A DNA stretch of 42,261 bases from Bradyrhizobium sp. 164 (GTDB lineage Bacteria; Pseudomonadota; Alphaproteobacteria; Rhizobiales; Xanthobacteraceae): positions 1-42,261 of the forward strand of contig NZ_JADPKA010000012.1 of assembly GCF_023073715.1 (NCBI RefSeq). Reading direction: 5' to 3'. Made by a program: the position numbers and the translations under genes. Under the pieces are notes generated by a model. It was not told where the DNA came from. It saw only the letters and a list, made by a program, of their open reading frames with translations, and searched no databases. Below, piece by piece: positions 8,850 to 19,923 of this stretch. Each line of letters opens with the position of its first letter. Positions within the stretch are counted from its first letter, which is position 1.

Positions 8850-11297
8850 TCACAGCTCAAGCGCATGGTCCGCGAGCACTTGACGCGTCAGCGCGCCCTT
8901 GATCTCGCGGACGATCTCATCGCGGATCTGCGCTCCGAACTGCCGCTCGGCATCGCTGTTCCCGATTAGCTCATGACCGGCGAGCCGTTGCTGGAGTCGG
9001 CTGTCGAACTCCTCCCCCATCGCCTCGAGCAGCCGATGCTGCATCTGTGCATGGGGTTCGGGTGCGATCCGGCTCAGCACCGTCTCCCAGGGTTGCCACC
9101 GAGTTGCCAGATAGTCGGCCAACCCCGTCTCCTCCTCGTCGCGCACCCGCATCTCAGCCGTGCTGAGGTCGTACTCAGTGACCCAGGACACGCCGAAGAA
9201 GCGCATGTCCGGGGCGATGTGCCGTAACTCAAGCCGCTCGCGCAGCTTGACCTGATAGGCCAGATAGACTTCGATCTCATCGACAAAGCGGAGCGAGTTG
9301 ACCTTCTCCCTGGCGATCTGCTCGAGCGCGTCCAGGCGGAACAGGACGCGGCCCTGCTGAACGAGATCGTCAAGCCGATTGTCATAGGCGCCATCCTCGA
9401 CTTCAGCGTTCAAGCGTGCGGTCTGCATGCCGTTCCAGGTTAAAGTGATGCGATCCTCGCAGCTCTCGCTCGCTTCGAAAGCCAGCTGAAAGTACTGCTG
9501 GCGCAATTGCGGCCTGGTCGCCGCCTGCCGCAGATCCTCAATCACGGCCTGCCGGAACTGGGGATTGCCAGAATTTACGGTGTCCCGCAGCCTGTCGAGG
9601 AAGCGCGCGTATTCCGGCGCACCCGCCTCGTCAGCGAAGTTCTGCCAGGCGGCCAGAACCTCCGGCTCCCCCTCGACCCAGTCGGCCACAGCCTGCGCCA
9701 GCGGCCGCTCATGATTCACCGCCGGTTCCCGGCCCATTGAGAAGAAGACCCGAGGGCCGGTATAGCCTCGCGCATTCAGGGCCGTCGCCAGATTCGTCTG
9801 CACCCGCTCGGGCAGCGGATTATCCTCCAGATAAACCATACACCCAGAATCTAGCTGCGTTAGCAGGGTCTCCGGCAGGCTGGCTAACCGGTTGTCTCGC
9901 ACCTCGAGCACCTGAAGCTCGGCCGGGAGGGTCTCGGGCAAGCTGGTCAGCCTGTTGCCGCCGGCATGAAGCCTCTGGAGCTCAGGCGGGAGCGTCTCGG
10001 GCAGGCTAGTCAGTCGGTTGTCACGGACGAAGAGCAACTGGAGCTCGGCGGGGAGGCTGTCGGGCAGGCGGGTCAGCCAGTTGCCGTCGGCTTCGAGCTC
10101 TTGGAGTTCGGGCGGTAGAGTGTCGGGCAGGCTGGTCAGCCTGTTGCCGCCGACCTCAAGTAACTGAAGTCCGGTCGGAAGGGTCTCCGGCAGGCTGGTC
10201 AGCCGGTTACTGCGAACATCGAGCTGCTGGAGCTCGGCCGGCAGGGTTTCAGGCAGGCTGGCCAACCGGTTGCTGGCGACGGCGAGTGTCTGAAGGCCAT
10301 CCGGAAGTGTTACGGGCAGGCTGGTTAGCTCATTGCTGCCGATGGCGAGTAACTGAAGTGCCGCCGGCAAGGTCTCAGGCAGGCTTGTCATGCGATTGCC
10401 GCGGGCGTCGAGCGTCCGGAGTTCGGCCGGTAGGTTGTCGGGTAGGTGCATCAACTCGTTTTCGCTGACGTCGAGCGTCCGGAGATCGGGCGGAAAGGCG
10501 GGGGGCAAGGTCGTTAGGCACAGGTATGGTAGCTCCAGCCGTGCATAGACGTCGCCGGCCTCTCCCCAGGCTTTGATTCGTCTTACCGCCTCTTGCCGGT
10601 CCTCGTCTTCTGTCTGCTCCTCCTCGCCAGCCCAACTGTTCAGGATTTCATCAAGCTGCGATTGCTGGAGGACGGGGCCTTCAACGTTCGTCGGACCGCC
10701 AGCGGCGGGGGAGACCCGCCCGTCGCTCAATGCTTGGACCCACTGCGCCTCTGCCGGGGCTAACCAGTGCCCTTCTTCTGAAGTATTGCCATCGCCGAGC
10801 CATGGCCGCGGGTCGAGGAAGGATCCCCCGTGATGTTGCTCCCAAGGAACAGTGGAGGTCGTTGGCCAATCATCATCGGCGTTCGCCCACGAATACTCCT
10901 GCTGGTCGACACTATGCGTCGGCAAGTGGACCGCTGAATCCAGGCCGTGCCAAACGTCCGCCGGACTGAAACTGCCGGCTGGCAACTGGCCACCGCGACT
11001 TGCGGCCGCAAAAAGCACATGCTGATTGCTCCCCTGTTCAGATTCGGTGGGCGGATTCCACGTCGACCGCGAGATGCCTTCCCCGTGGTCCAACCAGTCC
11101 GCATCCCTGTTCGACACATTATAAGGATAAGGGTCGCCGCGACGATTTGCATTGCGGGGCGGGCGCTCGCGCAGGTGCAACTCGTTTAGGTGCTGTTGAA
11201 ACCCCGCTTGGTCAACTGGGAGCTGTTGCAGCTCGTCGTAGTCCGTCCGGGCGAAATCCGGAGGCTCGAATTGGCCGAGATTGTGGAACGGATCCAT
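8850..11297 (-). CDS. nopM: NopM-type effector: LRR plus NEL E3 ubiquitin ligase
   Basis: This is a type III effector of the IpaH/NopM family, delivered into the plant cell, where the C-terminal NEL domain transfers ubiquitin. The first ~260 residues are polar, Trp- and Gln-rich and unlike the rest. Next come about ten LRRs of 21 residues (N-R-L-T-S-L-P-E-T-L-P type, about residues 270-485), then the NEL domain. The catalytic Cys lies in ESCEDR (about residue 613), matching the family C-x-D motif. I chose the ATG at 11297 (815 residues) because AAAGGAG lies just before it; the frame also opens from a TTG at 11321. A tts box lies about 64 bases upstream. It is clearly longer than typical NopM proteins (about 550 residues), mainly through the N-terminal extension and the number of LRRs. 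Confidence 0.9.
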   Translation of the reverse strand: MDPFHNLGQFEPPDFARTDYDELQQLPVDQAGFQQHLNELHLRERPPRNANRRGDPYPYNVSNRDADWLDHGEGISRSTWNPPTESEQGSNQHVLFAAASRGGQLPAGSFSPADVWHGLDSAVHLPTHSVDQQEYSWANADDDWPTTSTVPWEQHHGGSFLDPRPWLGDGNTSEEGHWLAPAEAQWVQALSDGRVSPAAGGPTNVEGPVLQQSQLDEILNSWAGEEEQTEDEDRQEAVRRIKAWGEAGDVYARLELPYLCLTTLPPAFPPDLRTLDVSENELMHLPDNLPAELRTLDARGNRMTSLPETLPAALQLLAIGSNELTSLPVTLPDGLQTLAVASNRLASLPETLPAELQQLDVRSNRLTSLPETLPTGLQLLEVGGNRLTSLPDTLPPELQELEADGNWLTRLPDSLPAELQLLFVRDNRLTSLPETLPPELQRLHAGGNRLTSLPETLPAELQVLEVRDNRLASLPETLLTQLDSGCMVYLEDNPLPERVQTNLATALNARGYTGPRVFFSMGREPAVNHERPLAQAVADWVEGEPEVLAAWQNFADEAGAPEYARFLDRLRDTVNSGNPQFRQAVIEDLRQAATRPQLRQQYFQLAFEASESCEDRITLTWNGMQTARLNAEVEDGAYDNRLDDLVQQGRVLFRLDALEQIAREKVNSLRFVDEIEVYLAYQVKLRERLELRHIAPDMRFFGVSWVTEYDLSTAEMRVRDEEETGLADYLATRWQPWETVLSRIAPEPHAQMQHRLLEAMGEEFDSRLQQRLAGHELIGNSDAERQFGAQIRDEIVREIKGALTRQVLADHALEL
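9880..10470 (-). repeat. 63-base tandem repeats encoding the NopM LRRs
   Basis: The LRR region is a tandem array of about ten 63-base units still similar at DNA level; GGCAGGCTGGTCAGCC-like blocks recur on the plus strand. Such an array can gain or lose units in frame by slippage or recombination. Confidence 0.85.
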
Positions 11298-11361
11298 CGG
11301 ATTCTCCTTTGGCAGATCCAACAGCTAACGCCGGGCCCAGATCGACACCTTCTGCCTAGGA

Positions 11362-11384
11362 GGCTTAGCTTTCGAGAAGCTGAC
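11362..11384 (-). promoter_or_regulatory. tts box upstream of nopM
   Basis: On the minus strand: GTCAGCTTCTCGAAAGCT followed by AAGCC, identical in its core to the nopX box. It ends about 64 bases before the chosen nopM start and points toward it. An IS3 remnant begins about 30 bases beyond. Confidence 0.9.
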
Positions 11385-11413
11385 GGTGCGCAGCTACGCG
11401 AACCTCCTCCGAA

Positions 11414-13540
<2,127 letters not shown>

Positions 13541-13689
13541 TCAATTTCTCGCGCTCGAAGCGCAGTGAGTCAGGCGGTCCTGATTGCTACCGGGAATGTC
13601 GTCATTCGGGGTCCATCCAGATTTGCACCTTGCCTCCTTGGCAGCTTTCTTCTTCCGCCGGAGAGTTCTTAAGATTAGGTTTTCAGCAT

Positions 13690-14000
13690 TGCAGGCGGCG
13701 CATGATAGATGCCGCCTCTGACAGCGAGGCCCAGATGGTGCGCGCAAGTTATTGGCGAACGCCACCGCTATGAGCTTGACGGCCGTCTTTGCAGCATGAT
13801 CCGAATCCAGAGCGGGACTTTCAAGCCTCGCTTGCCAAGCTTGATGATTGAGGTCGCACCAAGGATCAAGAGCGTCCGTAGTTGCCGATTTCCACGCTTT
13901 GATACCGCCCCGAACCTTTCTTTCCCGCCGCTCGACTGTGCCCTCGGTGTTAACCCCGTCCAAGCCGCAAAATGTGGTGCAGTCGCAAAACCGCGAGCAT
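13690..14000 (-). mobile_element. IS110/IS116-family transposase fragment
   Basis: The minus strand encodes the C-terminal transposase region of this family: HFAAWTGLTPRAQSSGGKER, then GAVSKRGNRQLRTLLILGAT, then in a shifted frame AVKLIAVAFANNLRA. The N-terminal catalytic part is missing. It is joined directly to the IS256-type fragment, so one open frame (14295-13768) crosses a chimeric junction. Confidence 0.75.
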
Positions 14001-14276
14001 TCAAGACTGATGTCCGAACGCCAGCGCCGCTACCAGTGCCTTCTCCGAGCGCTGACAGCGTTGAAGCTCGGTCGAGAACCGCCCCTGACGGTCCTGCGGC
14101 ACCTTCACCCCGGGTGATAAGCGAGCGGGTATAGTAGCCGGAGCGATAGCCCAGCCGCGCCTCGCCGCGCCCAGCGCCTCCGCCATCGCGGCTTCGATAG
14201 CTTCCTGCACCGCACCCTGGATCAGGGGTTTCAGGATCCCTGTCCGACGCAATAAGCTGTTTGACGGCAGAGCCAT
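14001..14276 (-). mobile_element. IS256-family transposase N-terminal fragment
   Basis: The minus strand encodes pieces typical of the start of IS256/Mutator transposases: LIQGAVQEAIEAAMAEALGA, LGYRSGYYTRSLITR in the neighbouring frame, then VPQDRQGRFSTELQRCQRSE and KALVAALAFG before a stop. The frames are mixed, so it is broken, and the DDE catalytic domain is absent. Confidence 0.75.
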
Positions 14277-14561
14277 CCGTCCTAATCTTCGTCACGGTCG
14301 TGATGGTCCTTGCTCCGCTATGGGCGGTGATCTTCGCAAATACCGGATTTACTGTGACCGCTTCAGCCGCTCAGGTTTTGCAGAACCTCCCGCACACTAC
14401 CACCGGACATCCGGATACTGGTGGACAAGGTGGCGCAGCGGCAATTCTCGTGTTCTGGAGCCGATTTACGGCACGCACGTCTCGCCGTGCTTGTGCGGCG
14501 TCTGACCGGACGATCGGTCCAGGCTCCTTGCACAACCCGCGTAACGGCTGATTGAGCTGTA
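14277..14561. other. Short spacer between IS fragments and rhcC1
   Basis: Only short frames are seen. The plus-strand frame 14320-14505 has a slight transposase-like look but nothing I can name. Confidence 0.35.
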
Positions 14562-15251
14562 TCATCTTGGGCCCGGCCCTTGCGCAGGCAAGGCACCCTC
14601 CTGGCGCGGCATGTCTGAAGAGTACGGGCCTTCAGTTCGCCCATCCCGAACGATCGTCGCGGAGGCGCCGCGATATAACATCAGCACAGATTCCCGGGAC
14701 GGCATCTCGACGGAGCGAGGTCGCGCCTGCGCCTCCGCCACAAGACCATTGAGCGTCTGATCCACGAGTGCGATGAAGCGTGGTGGACCGGACGCAAGGA
14801 CTAGGCCATTTCCCGGAGCCGATCTCATGATGTAGCGTTCGTCGGAAATGGCGAGCGCATCGAGGGTTGCCTTGAGCGCGTCGCAGCTGATTGAAGTTAG
14901 GACAAGCAGACGAGTTTGCGCTTCCTTTGCGGTAGAGACGTAAAGCACGAGCCCATCGTAATACCATTGAAGATTGTAGAGTTGAGTCAGATGATCAAGG
15001 AAGTCGCGCGGTGGCAGGTCCGGCATGTGCCCGCGAATCCGACCCTTCACCTCGGCGCTGATGGTGACTTTAATATTGAGGTTGTTGCCGAATTCCTGCA
15101 GCGCGGCAGAAAGCTCCTGATCCAGAACCGTATACCGATAAGGGGTCGAGGGCAGCGACAGGGGAGCGCCGCGCGCGATCTGTGTTCCGCCGAAAACGGC
15201 GACACACAGAACTCCGTTCAAAACGTGCGGGATTATGGATCGGATGAGCAT
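14562..15251 (-). CDS. rhcC1: RhcC1, N-terminal part of split type III secretin
   Basis: Rhizobial type III secretins are split; RhcC1 carries the N0/N1-type periplasmic domains and RhcC2 the rest. This 229-residue protein has a signal peptide (to about residue 28, GTQIARGA), then the N0-like domain (PYRYTVLDQELSAALQEFGN, GRIRGHMPDLPPRDFLDHL, YNLQWYYDGLVLYVS) and an N1-like domain ending with VEMPSRESVLMLYRGASA. No C-terminal pore domain is present, as expected. It is divergent from nopB across a 168-base gap. A decayed second copy lies at 2454-2745. Confidence 0.92.
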   Translation of the reverse strand: MLIRSIIPHVLNGVLCVAVFGGTQIARGAPLSLPSTPYRYTVLDQELSAALQEFGNNLNIKVTISAEVKGRIRGHMPDLPPRDFLDHLTQLYNLQWYYDGLVLYVSTAKEAQTRLLVLTSISCDALKATLDALAISDERYIMRSAPGNGLVLASGPPRFIALVDQTLNGLVAEAQARPRSVEMPSRESVLMLYRGASATIVRDGRTEGPYSSDMPRQEGALPAQGPGPR

Positions 15252-15342
15252 TCATGGTTCTCGTTGACTTAAACTAACAGGAGTACGTTCGGTACGTGAA
15301 CGCGAAACGTGATCTTTAGATGGCGATGTTGCGGGCGAACTC

Positions 15343-15365
15343 GTCAGCTTGTCGTCAGCTGGCCT
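15343..15365 (+). promoter_or_regulatory. tts box upstream of nopB operon
   Basis: GTCAGCTTGTCGTCAGCT followed by GGCC matches the tts box with two changes in the core (GTCAGCT for GAAAGCT). It lies about 55 bases before nopB and points into the main apparatus operon. Confidence 0.7.
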
Positions 15366-15419
15366 GTCTAGGACATTGAGCCGCTAATCGGCTTGAACGG
15401 CTGGTCGTATCACATCTCG

Positions 15420-15917
15420 ATGAGAGCGAGTCTTTCCATGATGATGTTAGGCGCTGCGCCGATCTCTCACAATCTAGAAGGCCTGTCCAAGGCCTGTTCG
15501 GCAACAGCGGTCGACGAGCAGGTCCAGTTTCAGCAGAGCCTCTTGCAAGCGGCTTCGGTTCCAGACCTTGCGCCTCCAGTAACGGGAGCGGCGCCCGTTC
15601 CGCCGATATCCGAGGTATCGCGTGCAACAACACGGGCGAGCCCGCTGGGCGATCGCATCCTCCAGAACCTTTCTGCGATGTATCCGGTCAATGCAGTTCC
15701 AAAAGGTGCGGAGACCGGGTCGACGTCGGAGCCCCTATTGCTGCAGCCGGGCAAAGCGGGAGCGGGTGTGCCGGGCGCCCCCAGTGGCGCAGGTGACTTC
15801 GAGGCGATGTTGGCGAATCTGAAGGATGTTTCTGACAGCGTCATCCAGGTAACACTCATTTCAAATGGCATCGGTAGCCTCGGTTCATCTCTGAATAAGC
15901 TGATATCGGCGGGCTGA
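15420..15917 (+). CDS. nopB: NopB/NolB, pilus-associated secreted protein
   Basis: This is the first gene of the main rhc operon. NopB is exported and found with the type III pilus. The chosen ATG gives 165 residues, close to the usual NolB length; the frame opens from a TTG at 15393. The N-terminus is Met/Ser/Ala-rich without a classical signal peptide. The middle is Pro/Ala-rich. The C-terminus (VIQVTLISNGIGSLGSSLNK, LISAG) resembles the tail of type III inner-rod proteins (SctI). It is followed directly by rhcJ. Confidence 0.88.
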   Translation: MRASLSMMMLGAAPISHNLEGLSKACSATAVDEQVQFQQSLLQAASVPDLAPPVTGAAPVPPISEVSRATTRASPLGDRILQNLSAMYPVNAVPKGAETGSTSEPLLLQPGKAGAGVPGAPSGAGDFEAMLANLKDVSDSVIQVTLISNGIGSLGSSLNKLISAG

Positions 15918-16793
15918 GTGGGGCGAATGATTGGTTTAATCGATCGCGAAAGCGGTCAGGCGTGCCCATTCCGCAAGCGGCTTCAACTTCTGGCTCTGCT
16001 GCCGCTCCTGCTTGCCCTGGTTGGTTGCAAAGCCGATCTCTACACGAAAGTTCAGGAGCGTGAGGCCAATGAGATGCTTGCGGTCCTCCTCAAGAACGGG
16101 GTCGATGCGGTCCGCGTTGCTGCTAAGGACGGGACTATCACGATCCAGGTCGAGCAGACTCAGATTGCTTCCGCAATCGACCTGCTGAATGGCGAAGGGT
16201 TGCCGCGCCACGCTTTCAAGAGTCTAGGCGAAGTGTTCAGCGCGGCGGGTCTGATTGCTTCGCCAATCGAGGAGCGCGCCCGTTACGTCTATGCGCTGAG
16301 CGAGGAATTATCTCGCACGATCAGTGATATCGATGGTGTCCTCTCGGCGCGCGTCCACGTTGTTCTGCCAAAGAACGACCTGTTGCGACGTGACACCACG
16401 CCATCTTCGGCGTCGGTTTTCATCCGACATGACTCGAGGGCAAATCTCTCAATCTTGCTGCCGCAGATTAAAATGCTCGTCGCCAACAGCATCGAGGGCT
16501 TATCCTATGACAAGGTGGCTGTTGTTTTCGTCTCAGTCGAGCGGCCCGCACTAGAGCCGCGACCGGCGGCTGCGGCTGGTTTCGTCCAAGCATCTGGAGT
16601 CATTTCGACGCCATTGGTTGCGGTTGGCATGGGTCTCGGCGGGTCTGTATTCGGCGTGCTGTCCTGCGTCTTGCTGAGCGCTCGTGGGCGCCAGCGCAGG
16701 CAATCATCTCAGAAAGTTAGCGCTGTTGGTGGGCGCTCGGCTGTCTCTGCTATGGAGATGATTCGCAAAGCGATTAAGCCTAATGCGGCGTAG
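15918..16793 (+). CDS. rhcJ: RhcJ/NolT (SctJ), inner-ring lipoprotein
   Basis: This 291-residue protein is the SctJ (YscJ/PrgK) lipoprotein of the inner-membrane ring. A hydrophobic signal (LLALLPLLLALVGC) ends in a lipobox with Cys as the mature N-terminus. The core follows the family: DLYTKVQEREANEMLAVLLK, LPRHAFKSLGEVF, and DIDGVLSARVHVVLPKNDLL. A C-terminal membrane segment (LVAVGMGLGGSVFGVLSCVL) and basic tail follow. It starts at a GTG right after the nopB stop; the ATG at 15927 is an alternative. It overlaps nolU by 11 bases. Confidence 0.94.
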   Translation: MGRMIGLIDRESGQACPFRKRLQLLALLPLLLALVGCKADLYTKVQEREANEMLAVLLKNGVDAVRVAAKDGTITIQVEQTQIASAIDLLNGEGLPRHAFKSLGEVFSAAGLIASPIEERARYVYALSEELSRTISDIDGVLSARVHVVLPKNDLLRRDTTPSSASVFIRHDSRANLSILLPQIKMLVANSIEGLSYDKVAVVFVSVERPALEPRPAAAAGFVQASGVISTPLVAVGMGLGGSVFGVLSCVLLSARGRQRRQSSQKVSAVGGRSAVSAMEMIRKAIKPNAA

Positions 16794-17439
16794 TGTGGTA
16801 TCCGACATGACGAGACCGAATCCGTCTGCCGAGCGGCATGATCCGCTGAAACTAGCCTCTGTAGGTATTCGTAAGCTTGCTGCCACGATTCATCCGACCC
16901 GCCTTGCCGCGCGTCTTGACGCGAACCTCTCGGCCGCGACTTTGGTGCGACTGCAGAAGAGTCCTAGGCTGCAGGTAAGACTGCAAGCGTTGCTGCTTGA
17001 AGATGAAATGGGCTTGAACGGAAGTGACTTCGGGCCAGACCTTCTCCTCGGGCATGATCCGAGCAGGGCTGCCCTGCTCGCCGGCGGCATTTGGCATGCC
17101 CGTTCGCTGACAAGGCTGATTTCAAAGCATGATGTCGCCGTTCTGGTCGAGCACGTCGGCACCGAGGTGCAGGCTTTCGGGATCCGACATGCAGCGCATG
17201 CGGTTTCGACCAGATTAATTGCTGATCCTCAAGAACTCGCGCTAGGGATTGAAGACGATGGACATGCCTGCCTCGGCGCTTGGCTCGATGAAGCGTCAAC
17301 GCTTGATTGCCGCCGCGTGCTTCTACGCCTAGCTGTCGGAACGGCCGCCGACAATCCGGGGACTGAACACCGCGATGCCGCGGGCCAATTGTTTTCACCG
17401 GTGTTGGCCCATTTGACGAGGGAGGCCCCAGCGGGATGA
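16783..17439 (+). CDS. nolU: NolU (SctK-like) sorting-platform protein
   Basis: This is a 218-residue soluble protein in the position always held by nolU, between rhcJ and rhcL. NolU corresponds to SctK (YscK/OrgA-like), the cytoplasmic adaptor that links the SctQ pods to the inner ring. Visible features are an N-terminal helix with HPTRLAARLD and a central ALLAGGIWHARSLTRLISK segment. The frame is open from an ATG at 16783 overlapping rhcJ; the ATG at 16807 is another possible start. It overlaps rhcL by 4 bases. Confidence 0.85.
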   Translation: MRRSVVSDMTRPNPSAERHDPLKLASVGIRKLAATIHPTRLAARLDANLSAATLVRLQKSPRLQVRLQALLLEDEMGLNGSDFGPDLLLGHDPSRAALLAGGIWHARSLTRLISKHDVAVLVEHVGTEVQAFGIRHAAHAVSTRLIADPQELALGIEDDGHACLGAWLDEASTLDCRRVLLRLAVGTAADNPGTEHRDAAGQLFSPVLAHLTREAPAG

Positions 17440-18056
17440 CAGCCGACGAAACTGCGCCGCCCGTCGCTCCGCACATCCGCCCGCTTGGGCCACTCATAGA
17501 GGCGAGGGATCTCGAGATTTGGCAGAGCGCCCTCGAGGCGCGTGCCGTGGCCGAGCGAAATCTGAAGCGCGCTCGCGGCTGGACGCGCAGAGCTTTTCAG
17601 AAGGAGCGTGCGCGCGGCCATGCCGAGGGGGTGAGGGCCGGCGCCGAGGAAATGGCACAGCTGGTGGCGCAGGCTGCCTCGGAAGTGGCACGACGAAAGG
17701 CCGTTTTGGAGGAGGAACTGTCAGCGCTCGTGATGGACATCGTAACTGATCTACTGGGCGATTTCGATCCCGGCGAGATGTTGGTGAGGACGGTTCGTCA
17801 CACGATTTCGCACAGATATGGCGGGGCGAAACTGTCCCTTCATGCGTCCCCCATGGATGCTGATGCGCTTACGCGCGAATTTGCTGCCTGTGACGGACGG
17901 GAGGACCGGCCGGCGGTCCGAATTATTCCGGACCCGGCGCTGTCAGCGAACGAATGCGTGCTGTGGAGCGAATTTGGCAATATCCATCTCGGACTTGACG
18001 CGCAGCTCCGCGCACTGCGTTTGGGCTTTGGTTTAGATCATGAGGCAGACGAATAG
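17436..18056 (+). CDS. rhcL: RhcL/NolV (SctL), ATPase stator
   Basis: This 206-residue protein is of the SctL/FliH family, which tethers and restrains the RhcN ATPase. The N-terminal half is an Arg/Glu/Ala-rich coiled coil (WTRRAFQKERARGHAEGVRA). The C-terminal half has the FliH-like domain (VMDIVTDLLGDFDPGEMLVR and later VRIIPDPALSANECVLWSEF). ATG overlaps the nolU stop, and its TAG overlaps the rhcN GTG. Confidence 0.9.
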   Translation: MTADETAPPVAPHIRPLGPLIEARDLEIWQSALEARAVAERNLKRARGWTRRAFQKERARGHAEGVRAGAEEMAQLVAQAASEVARRKAVLEEELSALVMDIVTDLLGDFDPGEMLVRTVRHTISHRYGGAKLSLHASPMDADALTREFAACDGREDRPAVRIIPDPALSANECVLWSEFGNIHLGLDAQLRALRLGFGLDHEADE

Positions 18057-19414
18057 TGACGGCGCCGAGACCAGACCATAGCTGTCCTGATGGAGACGGG
18101 ACTCTGCACGCGGCGCTGGCGCGTCTGCGAACTACGGCAAGCCATGTGGACACGCGTGCCGTACGCGGGCGGATCACGCGGGCGCTCGGCACGTTAATCC
18201 ATGCAGTTTTGCCGGATGCTCGTATTGGAGAAGTTTGTGTGCTCAAGGATCCGCGCACCGGATGGTCGCTTGAGGCCGAGGTGATCGGTCTCTTGCAGGA
18301 CGGCGTGTTGCTGACGCCGATCGGTGACCTGCAAGGCATGTCCGGCCGCGCAGAAGTCGTTGCCACTGGCCGAATGCACGAAGTGCCGGTCGGCCCCAAT
18401 TTGCTTGGGCGGGTGATCGACAGCTTCGGCCGTCCTCTCGATGGCAGGGGCGCAGTCAAAACCGTGGAGACGCGTCCGCTGCGCGGCAAGGCGCCAAATC
18501 CAATGACAAGGTGCATCATCGATCGCCCTCTACCACTCGGTGTTCGCGCCTTGGATGGTCTTCTGACATGCGGCGAGGGCCAGCGCATCGGCATTTATGG
18601 AGAGCCTGGTGGCGGCAAGTCGACGTTACTGTCGCAGATCGTAAAAGGCGCGGTCGCTGACGTGACCGTGGTTGCGCTGATAGGCGAGCGTGGACGCGAA
18701 GTGCGTGAATTCATCGAGCGGCATCTTGGGGAGACTGCCCTCCGCCGCACGGTCGTCGTCGTTGAGACCTCCGATCGCTCAGCGACGGAGCGGGCGCAAT
18801 GTGCTTATACGGCAACCGCGCTCGCCGAATATTTTCGCGATCAAGGCCTGCGCGTCGTTCTGATGATGGATTCATTGACGCGATTTAGCCGCGCTATGCG
18901 CGAGATCGGGCTTGCTGCCGGTGAGCCACCGACCCGCCGGGGCTTTCCTCCCTCTGTCTTTGCAATGTTGCCAGGTTTGCTGGAGCGCGCTGGTATGAGT
19001 GAGCGTGGCTCAATCACGGCCTTCTATACCGTGCTTGTGGAAGGTGACGGCACGGGCGATCCAATCGCCGAGGAAACGCGTGGCATTCTCGATGGTCATA
19101 TCGTTCTTTCACGCTCTCTCGCGGCGCGGGCGCATTTCCCCGCCATCGATGTACTGTCGAGCCGCAGCCGCGTCATGGATGCCGTCGTATCTGCACCGCA
19201 TCGCAAGGCAGCATCCCTCTTCCGTGATCTTATCTCCCGTCATGCAGAGGCCGAATTTTTGATCAAGGTTGGTGAATACAAGCAAGGCAGCGATCCGCTG
19301 ACGGACCGAGCTGTCGCTTCGATCGATGATCTGCGCGAGTTTTTACGCCAAGGTGAAAACGATGCGTCCACTTTTGAGGAAACCGTCACATGGATGTGCC
19401 ATCTGACCGCATGA
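18056..19414 (+). CDS. rhcN: RhcN (SctN), type III secretion ATPase
   Basis: This 452-residue F1-beta-like hexameric ATPase strips chaperones and unfolds substrates. Walker A is GEPGGGKST at about residues 182-190; Walker B is in VVLMMDSLTRFSRAMREIGL. The ALIGERGREVREFIERHLGE and GEPPTRRGFPPSVFAMLPGL segments are typical of SctN/FliI. It starts at a GTG that overlaps the rhcL stop (TAGTG). Length and motifs are complete. Confidence 0.96.
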   Translation: MTAPRPDHSCPDGDGTLHAALARLRTTASHVDTRAVRGRITRALGTLIHAVLPDARIGEVCVLKDPRTGWSLEAEVIGLLQDGVLLTPIGDLQGMSGRAEVVATGRMHEVPVGPNLLGRVIDSFGRPLDGRGAVKTVETRPLRGKAPNPMTRCIIDRPLPLGVRALDGLLTCGEGQRIGIYGEPGGGKSTLLSQIVKGAVADVTVVALIGERGREVREFIERHLGETALRRTVVVVETSDRSATERAQCAYTATALAEYFRDQGLRVVLMMDSLTRFSRAMREIGLAAGEPPTRRGFPPSVFAMLPGLLERAGMSERGSITAFYTVLVEGDGTGDPIAEETRGILDGHIVLSRSLAARAHFPAIDVLSSRSRVMDAVVSAPHRKAASLFRDLISRHAEAEFLIKVGEYKQGSDPLTDRAVASIDDLREFLRQGENDASTFEETVTWMCHLTA

Positions 19415-19923
19415 GTTGCATACACGTTTCGAGCTTGCGGCAAGTAAAGGATATGCGCGAGCGTAGTGCTCGTAGTGAGTTGTCCAATATGCAAGCCAAG
19501 CTTCATATCGCGACCTCGGCCGCGGAGCACGCATGGCAGGAACTTGCAATTGCTGAAAAGCATCATACAGAGGCCCAGGCGGAGGTTTACCAACAGTTGA
19601 TGTCGGCCGGTACCTTGTCCGTCGTTGAACTCGATCATTGCCAGCTCACCCTTGAGAGGCTCGCGATCGAGATCACCTCGAAACGCCGCACACTTGAGGA
19701 GGCGCGTATCGCTCAAAAGCAGGCCGAGACAGCCGCATCCGAGAGGCGTGCGCACTGGGCGAAGCGTTCCGCAGCGACTCATAAATGGCGACAAATCGAG
19801 ACCGACGTCCGGCGTGCGGCCGATACCCATTCGGAAGTAACAGCCGAGCTAGAGGCCGATGATGAAGTCTTGCTTCGCCATGGGAGGGGTTTGCCCATGC
19901 CGGTGGCGGGCGGTTCAATTTGA
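19411..19923 (+). CDS. SctO-like coiled-coil stalk protein
   Basis: This protein of about 170 residues is almost entirely helical and charged (EEARIAQKQAETAASERRAH), as expected for SctO/YscO/FliJ, the stalk that links the ATPase to the export gate. It directly follows rhcN, the standard position. I chose the ATG at 19411 because it overlaps the rhcN stop as ATGA; a start at 19390 is also open. The stop overlaps the TTG of rhcQ. Confidence 0.78.
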   Translation: MSCIHVSSLRQVKDMRERSARSELSNMQAKLHIATSAAEHAWQELAIAEKHHTEAQAEVYQQLMSAGTLSVVELDHCQLTLERLAIEITSKRRTLEEARIAQKQAETAASERRAHWAKRSAATHKWRQIETDVRRAADTHSEVTAELEADDEVLLRHGRGLPMPVAGGSI

